Shown: positions 17,933-27,289, numbered from the stretch's first letter. The stretch: 64,000 bases of DNA from Lewinellaceae bacterium (GCA_024644235.1 JAHELJ010000002.1:82006-146005); one strand, 5' to 3'. The notes: generated by a model not told the origin, from the sequence alone. Numbers and translations: made by a program.

Positions 17933-18346
17933 ATGACATTTCAAGATGACGCACTCAAAGTAAAGGCTCGAAAGAAGGTGAAACATAAAAAGGAATTCTA
18001 TATCCACTTTGGAATCTATCTGATCTGCTCCATCTTCTTCTTCGTATTAAATGTTTTAACTGGTTATCAAGACGGATCCGTTGAGCTATGGTTCTTCTAT
18101 CCGGTATTGGCATGGGGTGTAGGTGTCGGTATTCACTATCTCAGTGTCTTCGGAATCCCCGGTTCCGATATTTTGAATACAGATTGGGAAGAGCGGGAAT
18201 TTGCCAAGGAACTGGAACGGCTCAGAGATCATGAAGAGGAAATAAAACAATTAGATGCTCCAGAAGATGATCTCCAGCTTCCTGACCCTCGTTTGCAAAG
18301 GCGGAAGTTGTTGTCGGATGATTGGAAGGAGGGAGATCTGGTCTAA
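17933..18346 (+). CDS. 2TM domain-containing protein
   Basis: 137 aa from ATG 17933. A basic start (ARKKVKHKKEFYIHFGIYL) leads into two membrane helices (about 25-45 and 55-75) with the pattern typical of the 2TM domain (PF13239): HKKEFYIHFGIYL, then WFFYPVLAWGVGVGIHYLSVF. An acidic tail with a WEEREFAKELERLRD helix follows. In Bacteroidota this domain occurs alone or at the N-terminus of LytTR-type sensor kinases; here it stands alone. It is divergent from the coiled-coil gene and convergent with the DUF1080 gene (22 bp between stops). Confidence 0.8.
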   Translation: MTFQDDALKVKARKKVKHKKEFYIHFGIYLICSIFFFVLNVLTGYQDGSVELWFFYPVLAWGVGVGIHYLSVFGIPGSDILNTDWEEREFAKELERLRDHEEEIKQLDAPEDDLQLPDPRLQRRKLLSDDWKEGDLV

Positions 18347-18368
18347 GATCTATCGCGCTGTATGTATT

Positions 18369-19211
18369 CTACAACTCCCTCACCCAAATGTTTCGAAAGC
18401 GAACCTTATCACCATGATCCTGCAGTAGCAAAGGCATCTTCTCGGGATGAGGAACATAGTGGGGTTTACCAATGAATATACATGGTCCCCAGAGTTCAGC
18501 ATCATTTTGAATGAGCACCCCATTGTGAAAAGCCGTGATGGCAGCCGGCTTTTCCAAAGAGCCATCCTCAGCAAATGTTGGTGCAGTAAAAACAATGTCG
18601 TAGCTCTGCCATTCACCGGGCGGTCTACTGGCATTTACCAGGGGCGGATACTGCTTGTACATTGCGCCGGCTTGTCCATTTGCATACGTTGCATTCTCAA
18701 ATGAATTGAGGACTTGGATTTCATATAAGCCCATAAAGAAAATTCCACTATTGCTATACTGCTGATCTTTCTTGCCGGGGTCCTCAGGTGACAACCACTC
18801 AATGTGAAGTTGTATATCCCCGAAAGACTGCTTGGTCTCAATGGCTCCACTTCCCGGCTTCACGATCATTGCTCCATCCTTTACCATCCATTCTGCATCC
18901 GACCACTCAGGATTCTGCACCTTTTGTTTGATGATAGCTTCCACCTGGTCCATTCGTGCACCATAACCGTATTTGGGTTTGTGCCATGCCGACAAATCCG
19001 ATCCATCAAAGAGTACGATAGCATCCGAAGGTGGTCCACCTTGCCATTGTGCCGGAGCAACCTTAACTGGTACTGGCTCCCACTGTTCGCTTTCCTTCCA
19101 AGGCTCTGTCTTCTGCAATTCAGCCCAATCTATCTCTGGCACTTCACCCTGTCCAATCGAGTTGGGAAGACAAACACACAAACTCACGAGTAAAAACAGA
19201 TATCTCAACAT
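18369..19211 (-). CDS. DUF1080 (3-keto-disaccharide hydrolase-like) secreted protein
   Basis: 280 aa from ATG 19211 with a signal peptide (MLRYLFLLVSLCVCLPNSIG). The body is the concanavalin-like fold of PF06439: IVLFDGSDLSAWH, GAMIVKPGSGAIETKQSFGD, IQLHIEWLSP, NSGIFFMGLYEIQVLNS, GAMYKQYPPLVNASRPPGEW, a strand with AFHNGVLIQN and the closing LLQDHGDKVRFRNIWVREL. Members act on glucosides, some as 3-ketoglucoside hydrolases, in the periplasm or outside. The nearby sugar-acid genes at 26-28 kb may be functionally related but are not in the same operon. Confidence 0.88.
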   Translation of the reverse strand: MLRYLFLLVSLCVCLPNSIGQGEVPEIDWAELQKTEPWKESEQWEPVPVKVAPAQWQGGPPSDAIVLFDGSDLSAWHKPKYGYGARMDQVEAIIKQKVQNPEWSDAEWMVKDGAMIVKPGSGAIETKQSFGDIQLHIEWLSPEDPGKKDQQYSNSGIFFMGLYEIQVLNSFENATYANGQAGAMYKQYPPLVNASRPPGEWQSYDIVFTAPTFAEDGSLEKPAAITAFHNGVLIQNDAELWGPCIFIGKPHYVPHPEKMPLLLQDHGDKVRFRNIWVREL

Positions 19212-19332
19212 TTTGCTAACTTTTGATTTAAGAGCCTGCAAAATAAAATTGATTTTGAGAAAAAATCACCTTTATATTAAACCTTTCCAGAAATCCCAAG
19301 TCAAATCGATATCAAGACAAACTTAAAGAACC

Positions 19333-20433
19333 ATGCGTTACTTATTCTTCCTTTGGTTTCTCACTTGTATTCATTTATCCGAAGTCAGAAGCCAATCTAC
19401 GATTGACAGTACTGGTCTCCCAGGAGATCATTTTAGCCTAGAAGCTGCTTTGGATATCTTCAAAAAATCATCAAATCCGGAAGAGTTTGAGAAAAAATTA
19501 AATCAGGAGAACAACAAGATCAACAACCTCGATCTTAATGATGATGGTGACGTAGACTATGTCAGGGTAGAGGATCATCACGAGGGAGATGTACATGCCA
19601 TTGTCCTGCGAGTACCGGTCAGTGACGACGAACATCAGGACATTGCGGTAATTGAGATCGAAAAAATAACTGCAGACTCAGCTGTTCTGCAAATCATCGG
19701 GGACGAAGATATCTACGGCGAAACTACTATTGTCGAGCCCGTCGTAATCGAGAATGGCTCGGGCAAGGGTGGACCATCTATGAGTGATGAAAGCTTAGGA
19801 TTGGTGGTGAATGTTTGGTTTGGCTATCCTTGCGTCCGATATGTTTACAGACCATCTTATGTTGCCTATGTCTCTCCTTGGCGCTGGCATCACTATCCAA
19901 GATGGTGGAAACCCTGGAGACCAGTGCGATGGGGGTTGTATGTTTCCTGGTGGAGACCCTTGCGGGTACATTATCATGTTGTACCGACTCACCGGGTTGT
20001 GCGCGCCCACCGGATCTATATACCGGTTAGACGAACCTCAGTCACAGTCGTTCAACGCAATCAACCTGTGCTCAATCAATTCCGCGCGAACCGAAAGCCT
20101 GGAGTGACTACCAAATCAACTACTACTACCACACTGGTCAAGGGAAAGAGGGGAACTGCTGTGTCAAGAAAACAAACTTCTAAAGTTGCTAAGACAGGTA
20201 GGGATGGTACCACCAGAAAAACTGAGGTAACTGGGAAAACCGGTGCCGTCAAAACTGATAAAGGTGTGGTAGCTGGACGCAAGACCACTAAGAAAGGATC
20301 TGTCAAGAATGGCAAAGTCAAAAAAACAAAGCAGCAATCGACCACGACTAAAGTGGGTCGTTCGAAAGGCGGGAAAAAGGCAGGAGCCAAACGAACTACA
20401 AAACGGTCACGGTCGGTCAGGCGTAAAAATTAA
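19333..20433 (+). CDS. Secreted protein with DxNDDGDxDY motif and basic tail
   Basis: 366 aa with a signal peptide (about 1-21). Residues about 30-145 form a conserved-looking domain with LDLNDDGDVDYVRV (calcium-loop-like), HAIVLRVPVSDDEHQDIAVIEIEK and VLQIIGDEDIYGE. I recognise this type as a conserved Bacteroidota hypothetical. It is followed by an unusual stretch rich in Trp, Arg, His and Tyr (WRWHHYPRWWKPWRPVRWG), and then by about 120 residues of Thr/Lys/Arg/Gly-rich, probably disordered sequence ending in TKRSRSVRRKN. The strongly cationic tail on an exported protein suggests binding to polyanions such as LPS, extracellular DNA or polysaccharide; that is inference. Single gene. Confidence 0.7.
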   Translation: MRYLFFLWFLTCIHLSEVRSQSTIDSTGLPGDHFSLEAALDIFKKSSNPEEFEKKLNQENNKINNLDLNDDGDVDYVRVEDHHEGDVHAIVLRVPVSDDEHQDIAVIEIEKITADSAVLQIIGDEDIYGETTIVEPVVIENGSGKGGPSMSDESLGLVVNVWFGYPCVRYVYRPSYVAYVSPWRWHHYPRWWKPWRPVRWGLYVSWWRPLRVHYHVVPTHRVVRAHRIYIPVRRTSVTVVQRNQPVLNQFRANRKPGVTTKSTTTTTLVKGKRGTAVSRKQTSKVAKTGRDGTTRKTEVTGKTGAVKTDKGVVAGRKTTKKGSVKNGKVKKTKQQSTTTKVGRSKGGKKAGAKRTTKRSRSVRRKN

Positions 20434-20472
20434 GATTGTATAGTTTCCTTCACCTGTTCAAGTAACTGCCAG

Positions 20473-20486
20473 GAACAGATCTGTTC
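20473..20486. promoter_or_regulatory. 14-bp perfect palindrome GAACAGATCTGTTC
   Basis: Lies 51 bp before the ATG of the M14 peptidase gene, in a 104-bp gap. It is self-complementary without a loop and has no T-run, so a dimeric regulator site is more likely than a terminator. Support is positional only. Confidence 0.3.
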
Positions 20487-20537
20487 TTCTATGCAGTCGA
20501 TCGAACTTTTTCTATTTTTTGGGTAAATTCCGAGAAG

Positions 20538-23192
20538 ATGAGCAGGTTAGTCGGTTGTATTGATGTGGTCAAAATCTTAGCCACTCTATTCATTATTTCA
20601 TTTGCTTCTACCAGTGGCAGTCAAGTCCCACATCCAGGGGACATCTTTGGATTTAATCCTGGCGATGATCAAAAGTTGGCGAACTATAGCCAGATGCTTG
20701 ACTACTATCACTTATTGGCAGAATCATCAGATCGGGTGCAGCTGCAGGAAATCGGGACTTCTGTATTAGGAGAGCCGTTGTTGCTACTTTTTATTTCGAG
20801 CGAAGAGAACTTATCACAGCTAGAGAATCTCCGATCAATCAGTGAACGTCTGGCCAGGGCACGAATAGCTAGGGATGAAGCTGATCAACTAATCAACGAC
20901 GGAAAAGCCATCGTTTGGATCGATGGAGGCCTACATGCTACAGAGGTGGCATGCGCCCAAATGACAACCTTGCTTGCACACCGGGTTGCCACAGAAGAGT
21001 CTTTTGAAATGCAGCATATCCGGAATAACACTGTGTTGCTTTTGATGCCGGTCATGAATCCGGACGGACTTGACATTATTGATGCCTGGTATGAGAAAAA
21101 CCTGGGAACACCTTTTGAAATTACACGCCCCCCTTGGCTTTATCATCATTTTGTCGGACATGATAACAATAGAGATTGGTTCATGAATAACATGCCTGAA
21201 TCAAGAGCTGTCACTAATGTCCTCTACAACGAATGGTATCCACAGATTGTCTATAATCATCATCAAACCGGGCCCAGTTGGTCAAGAATTTTTATTCCTC
21301 CTTTTGCCGATCCGGTAAACCCAAACATCCATCCAGGTGTGACTACCGGAGTTAACATATTGGGTGCTTCGATGGCCAACCGGTTTGCCATGAAGCAAAT
21401 GCCAGGAGCCGTTTCAAGAGTCATCTATAGCATGTGGTGGAATGGTGGAATGCGCACTGTACCATATTTCCACAATATGGTGGGCATCCTAACAGAGACC
21501 AGTCATGCTACTCCCACTCCCCGGTTCTACGATCCTGATTCACTGCCCTCGTCTATAGCTGCAAGACGAGGTGAAGGTCAAACCACTGATGGCAGCAGCA
21601 TCTTCTACCCTTATCCGTGGAAAGGTGGGATCTCTGATTTTAAACAGCCGGTGAACTATATGCTAACTGCATCGATGGCCGTATTACGCTCAGCAGCCGA
21701 TCAGCGAGTGCAATGGCTGAGTAATATCTACGACATGGGCAGAGCAGCCATTAGCAAGGGCGAAGATGAGAGTCCATTTGCTTACATTATCCCTCATGAA
21801 CAATGGAACCGCGGTGAGGAAATCAACTTACTGGATATCCTTCAACTGGGAGGCATCGAAATTCAAGAAATCACCGAAGATATTACTATTGATGGCAGAA
21901 GCTACAAGGCGGGTTCTCACGTAATCTTTTGCTCACAGGCATTTCGCCCCTATCTCATTGACCTCTTGGAAAAACAAAACTATCCAATAAGGATAAAAAA
22001 CGGGCAGCCGGAAACACCATATGATTTGGCGGGCTGGACCCTCCCGATGCAAATGGGGGTGGAGGTAGTCAGAATCGATTCGACTCTTTCAATTCCTGCC
22101 AGGAAAGTGGAGCACAAAATATCTATCGAACCTGGAAAGGTACACGGTACAGCCACTAGCTATCAATGGTCTGCCAATCCCAACAACAGCGTGGCTGCTT
22201 TCAATCACATTTCCGCCGCGGGTTTGCCAGTCTCATGGTTGATGGATGATCACAGACCCAACGCATTCTGGGTCGAAGTTTCAAATGCAAAGGATCGACA
22301 GGTATTAGAAACGATCGCTTCGGACATTGGAGTTTCGTTTTCTCCAGCCGGAAAAAACAGAGAAGCAGTCTCATTGCAAAAGCCGCGGGTCGGACTTTAT
22401 AAGTCTTGGGTAGCCAATATGGATGAAGGCTGGACTCGTTGGCTCCTTCTAGAATATGGTTTTGAGGTAGATACTTTACATGACTATGATATCCAGACGA
22501 GAGATTTGTCGACGTACCATTCGATCATTTTACCGCATCAGAGCACACAAAGTATCTTGAATGGTCATGCTGAAAATACGATGCCGGAAGAGTATACTGG
22601 TGGAATAGGTCTAAACGGTGCACAGGCACTTGCAGATTATGTCACTTCGGGGGGAACACTTATTGCTTTTGATGCAGCATCAGATTTCGCAATTAACATG
22701 CTCGGGCTACCGGTTCGAAATGTGGTGGCGGGTCAATCATCCAGACAATTCTTCATTCCAGGATCGATCGTAAAGTTGCAAATTGATTCCAGTCATATCT
22801 TGAGCGCAGGTATGCCTGATGAAATGGGAGCTGCCTTTGTAAGAAGCAGAGCATTTGGTCCCGTAGTTTTATCCAAGAAACGGGAAGGTGGTATCACACA
22901 AATGAAAGATCCACCGAGACCTGATATTGAAGTCATTGCCCGATATGCCGACAAAGGTGTCCTGATGAGTGGATTTGCCAATGGCGCTGACCACTACTTG
23001 GGTGGCAAAGCTGCTATGATCAAATTGCCAGTCGGCTCAGGCTCGGTTATCTTGTTCGGGTTCCGCCCTCAGTTCCGAGGGCAGCCTCGTGGCACATACA
23101 AGTTATTATTCAATTCCATCATAGCTTCGGCGATGGAAACTGATGCCTCAAGTGGAAATTCTATCAAAACCTCAGGAATGAAAAAACAGTGA
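20538..23192 (+). CDS. Secreted M14 family zinc carboxypeptidase
   Basis: 884 aa with an N-terminal signal segment (about 10-28). The M14 zinc site is visible: HATE at residues 133-136 (His and Glu ligands) in DGGLHATEVACAQ, NPDGLD and NNRDWFMNN in the substrate region, the third ligand in YNHHQTGPS, and the catalytic-Glu region LTETSHATPTPR. The last third (from about residue 615, PRVGLYKSWVANMDEGWTRW) looks like a Rossmann/glutamine-amidotransferase-like domain (ILPHQS, GGTLIAFD), an arrangement known for large Bacteroidota M14 proteins. It should trim peptides outside the cytoplasm. The following gene starts inside its stop codon (GTGA), implying translational coupling. Confidence 0.9.
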   Translation: MSRLVGCIDVVKILATLFIISFASTSGSQVPHPGDIFGFNPGDDQKLANYSQMLDYYHLLAESSDRVQLQEIGTSVLGEPLLLLFISSEENLSQLENLRSISERLARARIARDEADQLINDGKAIVWIDGGLHATEVACAQMTTLLAHRVATEESFEMQHIRNNTVLLLMPVMNPDGLDIIDAWYEKNLGTPFEITRPPWLYHHFVGHDNNRDWFMNNMPESRAVTNVLYNEWYPQIVYNHHQTGPSWSRIFIPPFADPVNPNIHPGVTTGVNILGASMANRFAMKQMPGAVSRVIYSMWWNGGMRTVPYFHNMVGILTETSHATPTPRFYDPDSLPSSIAARRGEGQTTDGSSIFYPYPWKGGISDFKQPVNYMLTASMAVLRSAADQRVQWLSNIYDMGRAAISKGEDESPFAYIIPHEQWNRGEEINLLDILQLGGIEIQEITEDITIDGRSYKAGSHVIFCSQAFRPYLIDLLEKQNYPIRIKNGQPETPYDLAGWTLPMQMGVEVVRIDSTLSIPARKVEHKISIEPGKVHGTATSYQWSANPNNSVAAFNHISAAGLPVSWLMDDHRPNAFWVEVSNAKDRQVLETIASDIGVSFSPAGKNREAVSLQKPRVGLYKSWVANMDEGWTRWLLLEYGFEVDTLHDYDIQTRDLSTYHSIILPHQSTQSILNGHAENTMPEEYTGGIGLNGAQALADYVTSGGTLIAFDAASDFAINMLGLPVRNVVAGQSSRQFFIPGSIVKLQIDSSHILSAGMPDEMGAAFVRSRAFGPVVLSKKREGGITQMKDPPRPDIEVIARYADKGVLMSGFANGADHYLGGKAAMIKLPVGSGSVILFGFRPQFRGQPRGTYKLLFNSIIASAMETDASSGNSIKTSGMKKQ

Positions 23193-23656
23193 TCATCAAC
23201 TGTGTATTCCTTCTTCTCCTTCATCCGATCTATATCAGTACCTCGGATGTGATTTTTGATGCTCAAGGGAGCTGGTCAGGAACGATCAAGGTCTTTTATG
23301 ATGATCTCGAAGATGCCCTACAAAACCAGGGAGGTAAACGCCCAAATCTCACTTCTGAAAATTTAGAGCATTACTATCCTCAAATGTACATTTATCTCAG
23401 TGCCAACCTTCGATTCATGCAAGGACAAATCTTATCATACCGGTTGGTTTCTGCCAGCAGGTTGGGTGATGTCATTACGATTTCATTCCAGGGAAATACA
23501 AAGTGGGAACCCAACCCCCTAACAATTTCCAACACGCTACTGCTGGACCTTTTTGAGTCCCAAAAGAATATCATGACCATTCGCCGAAGCAGCGACAGCA
23601 ATTTCTTCTATCTGAGAAAAGGTTTGACGTCAAAGTCGATAGACCTCTCAGATTGA
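23189..23656 (+). CDS. Small exported hypothetical protein coupled to the M14 peptidase
   Basis: 155 aa from GTG 23189, overlapping the peptidase stop by 4 bp. A short hydrophobic start (IINCVFLLLLHPIYIST) could be a signal peptide. The remainder is a mix of beta-like strands (GSWSGTIKVFYDDLED, MYIYLSANLRF, DVITISFQGNTKWEPN) ending at TSKSIDLSD; no family recognised. The GTGA overlap indicates expression together with the M14 peptidase, so a helper, inhibitor or substrate-related role is possible. Confidence 0.65.
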   Translation: MIINCVFLLLLHPIYISTSDVIFDAQGSWSGTIKVFYDDLEDALQNQGGKRPNLTSENLEHYYPQMYIYLSANLRFMQGQILSYRLVSASRLGDVITISFQGNTKWEPNPLTISNTLLLDLFESQKNIMTIRRSSDSNFFYLRKGLTSKSIDLSD

Positions 23657-23664
23657 TATCGGAA

Positions 23665-24978
23665 TCAACCTTTGTCCTCGTTTAAGAGGTCCACCAAGAT
23701 TTGAGAGACAACCTTAACTCCCGTCTCAATAGATGGGGCAGGCTCGGGGTAATAGAAGGGTGAATGGAGAGCAGGAATACTTTCCCCTTTCTTAGCAGCC
23801 TCTACCCTATCCTCAGGCACTGTTCCCAGCCAAAACAAGACGGTTGGGATGTCATGATCAGTATGGCCATACCTGCTAAAATCCTCAGCCACCATCTGAG
23901 GTGGTGCATGCACTACATTGCTCTGATCTAATACCTTATGAGCAGAAGAGATCATCCTGTCAACCAGGTCCGGATCATTAAAATTTGGAGGGGTGGCTGT
24001 GTCTGGAATAAGGATCTCCGGAAACTTTTCTTCGGGTAGGCCGGCTGAGATCGCTATTCCTCTCGCTATTTCTCTGATTCGTTGATGAACCCTCAACCTC
24101 ACTTCTTCCTTAAAAGTACGAAGTGTAAGTTGCAGCGTAACTTCGTCTGGGATGATATTGTGCTTGGTACCACCGTGAATGGCCCCGACCGTCACTACTG
24201 CTGATTCGATGGGATCAATGCTGCGACTGACGATGGTCTGCAATTCCATGACCATCAACGAAGCTAAGACAACAGGATCAACTGATTTGTGAGGTGAAGC
24301 TCCGTGTGCACCATACCCAAATATTTTGATATCGACGCTTTCTGCTGTTGCCATGGTATAACCCTTGCCGAACCCAACTTGTCCAGCTGGGATATCCGGA
24401 CTAGAATGTAGTCCAACACCATAATCAGGCAGTGGGAATTTCTCATATAAGCCGGCATCCAACATCATCTTAGCACCAGCTCCGATCTCTTCCGCTGGCT
24501 GACCAATGAAGACTAAAGTCCCACTCCAAGCCTCAAGATTCGCAGCCAGGGCTCTAGCGGTTCCCAGCCATACGGTCATGTGCATATCATGTCCACAAGC
24601 ATGCATTGTACGATTCTCCACACCATTCATATCAGCCATCCGGTAGTCACTGGCATATGGTAAATCAGTTTTCTCAATCACAGGAAGACCGTCCATGTCA
24701 GTCCGATATAAGACGGTTGGACCATCTCCATTCCTTAAAAGACATACAATTCCATGCCCACCAAACTGTTCCGTCACCTCAAACCCTGCGGATCTCATTT
24801 CCACGGCCAGTTTAGCAGCAGTCTCTTTTTCGAACAAGGACAACTCGGGCTTTTTGTGCAACTCCTGGTAGAATTGCTCTAGAAATTCCAGATCAGCTTT
24901 GACATGCTTATCAAGTATTTGTTGGAAAGGAGTGGTGAACAAAAGAGAAAACCAGAAGACACGAAGAATCGTCAACAT
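23665..24978 (-). CDS. Secreted M20 family metallopeptidase (amidohydrolase)
   Basis: 437 aa from ATG 24978, which places a signal peptide (LTILRVFWFSLLFTTPF) at the N-terminus; the open frame extends further upstream without a better start. Family motifs: ELHKKPELSLFEKETA, the metal-site MHACGHDMHMTVWLG, FIGQPAEEIGAGAKMMLDAG with the catalytic Glu pair, GYGAHGASPHKSVDP in the dimerisation domain, and a late MVAEDFSRY. This pattern is that of the amidohydrolase/carboxypeptidase branch (hippurate hydrolase, IAA-amino-acid hydrolase type), cleaving N-acyl amino acids or dipeptides. Convergent with the M14 operon (8 bp between stops). Confidence 0.9.
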   Translation of the reverse strand: MLTILRVFWFSLLFTTPFQQILDKHVKADLEFLEQFYQELHKKPELSLFEKETAAKLAVEMRSAGFEVTEQFGGHGIVCLLRNGDGPTVLYRTDMDGLPVIEKTDLPYASDYRMADMNGVENRTMHACGHDMHMTVWLGTARALAANLEAWSGTLVFIGQPAEEIGAGAKMMLDAGLYEKFPLPDYGVGLHSSPDIPAGQVGFGKGYTMATAESVDIKIFGYGAHGASPHKSVDPVVLASLMVMELQTIVSRSIDPIESAVVTVGAIHGGTKHNIIPDEVTLQLTLRTFKEEVRLRVHQRIREIARGIAISAGLPEEKFPEILIPDTATPPNFNDPDLVDRMISSAHKVLDQSNVVHAPPQMVAEDFSRYGHTDHDIPTVLFWLGTVPEDRVEAAKKGESIPALHSPFYYPEPAPSIETGVKVVSQILVDLLNEDKG

Positions 24979-25122
24979 GAGATATGTAGTTATGAAGTGG
25001 GAAGTTATGAAAAGAATAGTTGACTCTTTGTCCCTCGAGGCAGAAGCAAGTTGGAGAATGTTTGATTTTCTTGACAAAAGGAGGTAACTTCTCTCCACCC
25101 ATCGCCTACGAATATTACTGCC

Positions 25123-26427
25123 ATGACTTCCAATGATTTGTCAAACCTTAGATGTGCTCATTGGGCTCTGCTGTCGATAGTCTGTTTGTTTATCGTCGGA
25201 TGTGCCAATAAGGAACCGATCAAAGTGACATTTGCCTTTGGTGCGGATGATAAGGGCAGCGTATCTAAATTGGTCTCCGAATTCAATGAAGCCAACGAGG
25301 GGGAAATATTGGTTGAATTTCGACTGGGACAGCGTCTTTCTAACGACTTCTTTGATGAGCTGGCAGTAGATTTCACAGTGGGCGGCTCAGATATCGACGT
25401 TTGGGCTGCGGATGTAGTCTGGACGGCATATTTTGCTGAACGGGGATGGACAGCAGACCTGACGGAAAAGTTTCAGGATGGGTTTAGCAAAGATGATTTT
25501 ACTGAAGTTCCTTTGCATTCGGCAACGTACAATGATAAGATTTGGGGCGTTCCCTGGTTTACGGAAGCTGGGTTTCTTTATTACCGGAAAGACCTGTTAG
25601 ATCAACATGGCATATCAGGACCGCCTTCCACCTGGTCTGAGCTTTTCTCTATCTGCCAGGAAATAAAGGCTACGAATCAAGAGATTAATCATGGATTTTT
25701 ATTTCAGGCAGATGCGTATGAAGGTGGGGTAGCTAATGCATGTGAATTCATCTGGAATGCCGGAGGACGGATCGCCGGTACTTATGATGAATCCATGCAA
25801 AAGATCAATGACACAACTGGACTGTCCGGCAAAACAATTGAAGGTTTATCTGTTGCGGCCCAGCTTGTCCAGGATGGAATCTCGCCCCGCAATGTGGCAA
25901 ACTATCGCGAGATGGAATGCTTGCAACATTTTATTGAAGGACATGCAATCTTCATGAGGGGATGGCCTGCCATCCGTGGTGAGTTTCTCAAACCCGGGGT
26001 CAAGGTGAAAGCAGAAATGGTTGGCATATCTTCACTGCCAACTACTTCTCAGGATCTTCCATCCAGAAGCTGTCTGGGCGGATGGAACCTAATGTTGAAC
26101 GCTTCACTCCCGGAGAAGAAAAAGGAAGCCGCCTGGCAATTCATTGTATTTCTCTCCAGCCGCGATGCCCAGCTTTATCGCCTCCAAGAAGTCGGAGCAC
26201 TTCCAACATTAAGAGCAATATATCAAGACCAGAGTCTACATAGTGAGATCTCTTTCATTCCGGAGGCATACCAAATCATTGAGCACAGTCTTCACCGCCC
26301 GATGACCCCTCAGTACAAAGAGCTTTCACCCTTCATTGCAACTGTCTTTCAATCAGTGGTCAGGGGGACATTGACACCAGAGAATGCCTTAAGAGATTTA
26401 GAAATTCACCTTGCAGGATTGGACTAA
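25123..26427 (+). CDS. Extracellular solute-binding lipoprotein (ABC type 1), orphan
   Basis: 434 aa with a lipoprotein signal (CLFIVGC, Cys 27). The mature part has the family 1 extracellular binding-protein layout: VTFAFGADDKGSVSKLVSEF, DIDVWAADVVWTAYFAERGW, the hinge segment WGVPWFTEAGFLYYRKDLLD, PPSTWSELFSICQEIK, and a C-terminal half with FMRGWPAIRGEF and LGGWNLMLNASLPEKKKEAAWQF. Such proteins bind sugars for ABC importers. No ABC permease or ATPase gene lies nearby, which is unusual; the protein may serve a distant transporter. The neighbouring mannonate genes make a uronate or sugar ligand plausible, not shown. Confidence 0.85.
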   Translation: MTSNDLSNLRCAHWALLSIVCLFIVGCANKEPIKVTFAFGADDKGSVSKLVSEFNEANEGEILVEFRLGQRLSNDFFDELAVDFTVGGSDIDVWAADVVWTAYFAERGWTADLTEKFQDGFSKDDFTEVPLHSATYNDKIWGVPWFTEAGFLYYRKDLLDQHGISGPPSTWSELFSICQEIKATNQEINHGFLFQADAYEGGVANACEFIWNAGGRIAGTYDESMQKINDTTGLSGKTIEGLSVAAQLVQDGISPRNVANYREMECLQHFIEGHAIFMRGWPAIRGEFLKPGVKVKAEMVGISSLPTTSQDLPSRSCLGGWNLMLNASLPEKKKEAAWQFIVFLSSRDAQLYRLQEVGALPTLRAIYQDQSLHSEISFIPEAYQIIEHSLHRPMTPQYKELSPFIATVFQSVVRGTLTPENALRDLEIHLAGLD

Positions 26428-26437
26428 GTTACCTTCT

Positions 26438-27241
26438 TTATACACCGGAGAAAATCTGAAATCCTCCGTCCACCGGAATCACTGCACCGGTGGTAAAGGA
26501 CGAAGCATCGCTGGCTAGATATTGTACGATACCATTTAGTTCGTCAATATTTCCAAACCTGGCCATGGGAGTATTCTTTATGATCTTCTTGCCTCTGCTT
26601 GTGTAAGATCCATCTTCATTGACCAGCAGGTGTCGATTCTGATTTCCCAGAAAAAAACCAGGAGCTATGGCATTAACTCTGACTCCATCTCCAAACTTCA
26701 TTGCAAATTCAGCCGCCATCCATTTGGTAAGCATGTCTATGCCCGCCTTTGCCAGGGAATAACCAAAGACACGGGTTATCATCTGCTGGGCAGCCATTGA
26801 CGAAATGTTGATAATACTCCCGTGCTTTTGCTCCGTCATGGCTTTGCCAAAAACCAAAGTAGGAAGGATGGACCCCATGAGATTAAGGTCCAACACAGAT
26901 TTCAAGTCCTTAATCTCCAGATCGAAAATAGTTTGATCATCTGCAATGGTGGCACCCCGTAGGTTACCTCCCGCTGCATTTATCAGCACATCGATTCTCC
27001 CCCACCGGTCTAAAATCTGTTTTCTGGCAACTTTTAATTGATTTTCATCCAGCACGTCTACTGCCAGACCGAGAGGATCACCACCAAATACGGCCAGTTC
27101 TTTCAATTTGGCTAAAACACTTTCCTCCCGAAATCCCATTATCACCATCTTAGCGCCCTGCTGAATTAGATGAGCCGCCATGGCACCACCTAGAACACCA
27201 GAGCCACCGGTGATCACGATCACTTTTCCGGTTACATCCAT
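26438..27241 (-). CDS. SDR family oxidoreductase, probable D-mannonate (fructuronate) oxidoreductase
   Basis: 267 aa from ATG 27241, preceded by an AAGGAAG-like ribosome site; an ATG five codons earlier (27256) is the alternative. SDR motifs: TGGSGVLGGAMA, NAAGGN, NISSMAAQ, Tyr-x3-Lys in FGYSLAKAGIDML, NAIAPGFF, and terminal GAVIPVDGGF. The NAAGGNLRGATIADDQTIF and GFFLGNQNRHLL segments are typical of SDR-type mannonate oxidoreductases that replace classical UxuB in Bacteroidota and Thermotogota. The divergent neighbour is uxuA, supporting interconversion of D-fructuronate and D-mannonate with NAD(P)H in glucuronate breakdown. A shared intergenic palindrome suggests joint control. Confidence 0.85.
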   Translation of the reverse strand: MDVTGKVIVITGGSGVLGGAMAAHLIQQGAKMVIMGFREESVLAKLKELAVFGGDPLGLAVDVLDENQLKVARKQILDRWGRIDVLINAAGGNLRGATIADDQTIFDLEIKDLKSVLDLNLMGSILPTLVFGKAMTEQKHGSIINISSMAAQQMITRVFGYSLAKAGIDMLTKWMAAEFAMKFGDGVRVNAIAPGFFLGNQNRHLLVNEDGSYTSRGKKIIKNTPMARFGNIDELNGIVQYLASDASSFTTGAVIPVDGGFQIFSGV

Positions 27242-27289
27242 ATGTGCTTCCTTCATGCTTTTCTTTGTATCTCTTAAGATACATAAGTC

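Noticed and set aside
17783..18007. N-terminal extension of the small coiled-coil protein
   Set aside because: The extension overlaps the divergent 2TM gene and is unlike the charged helical body; ATG 17782 gives a self-consistent protein.
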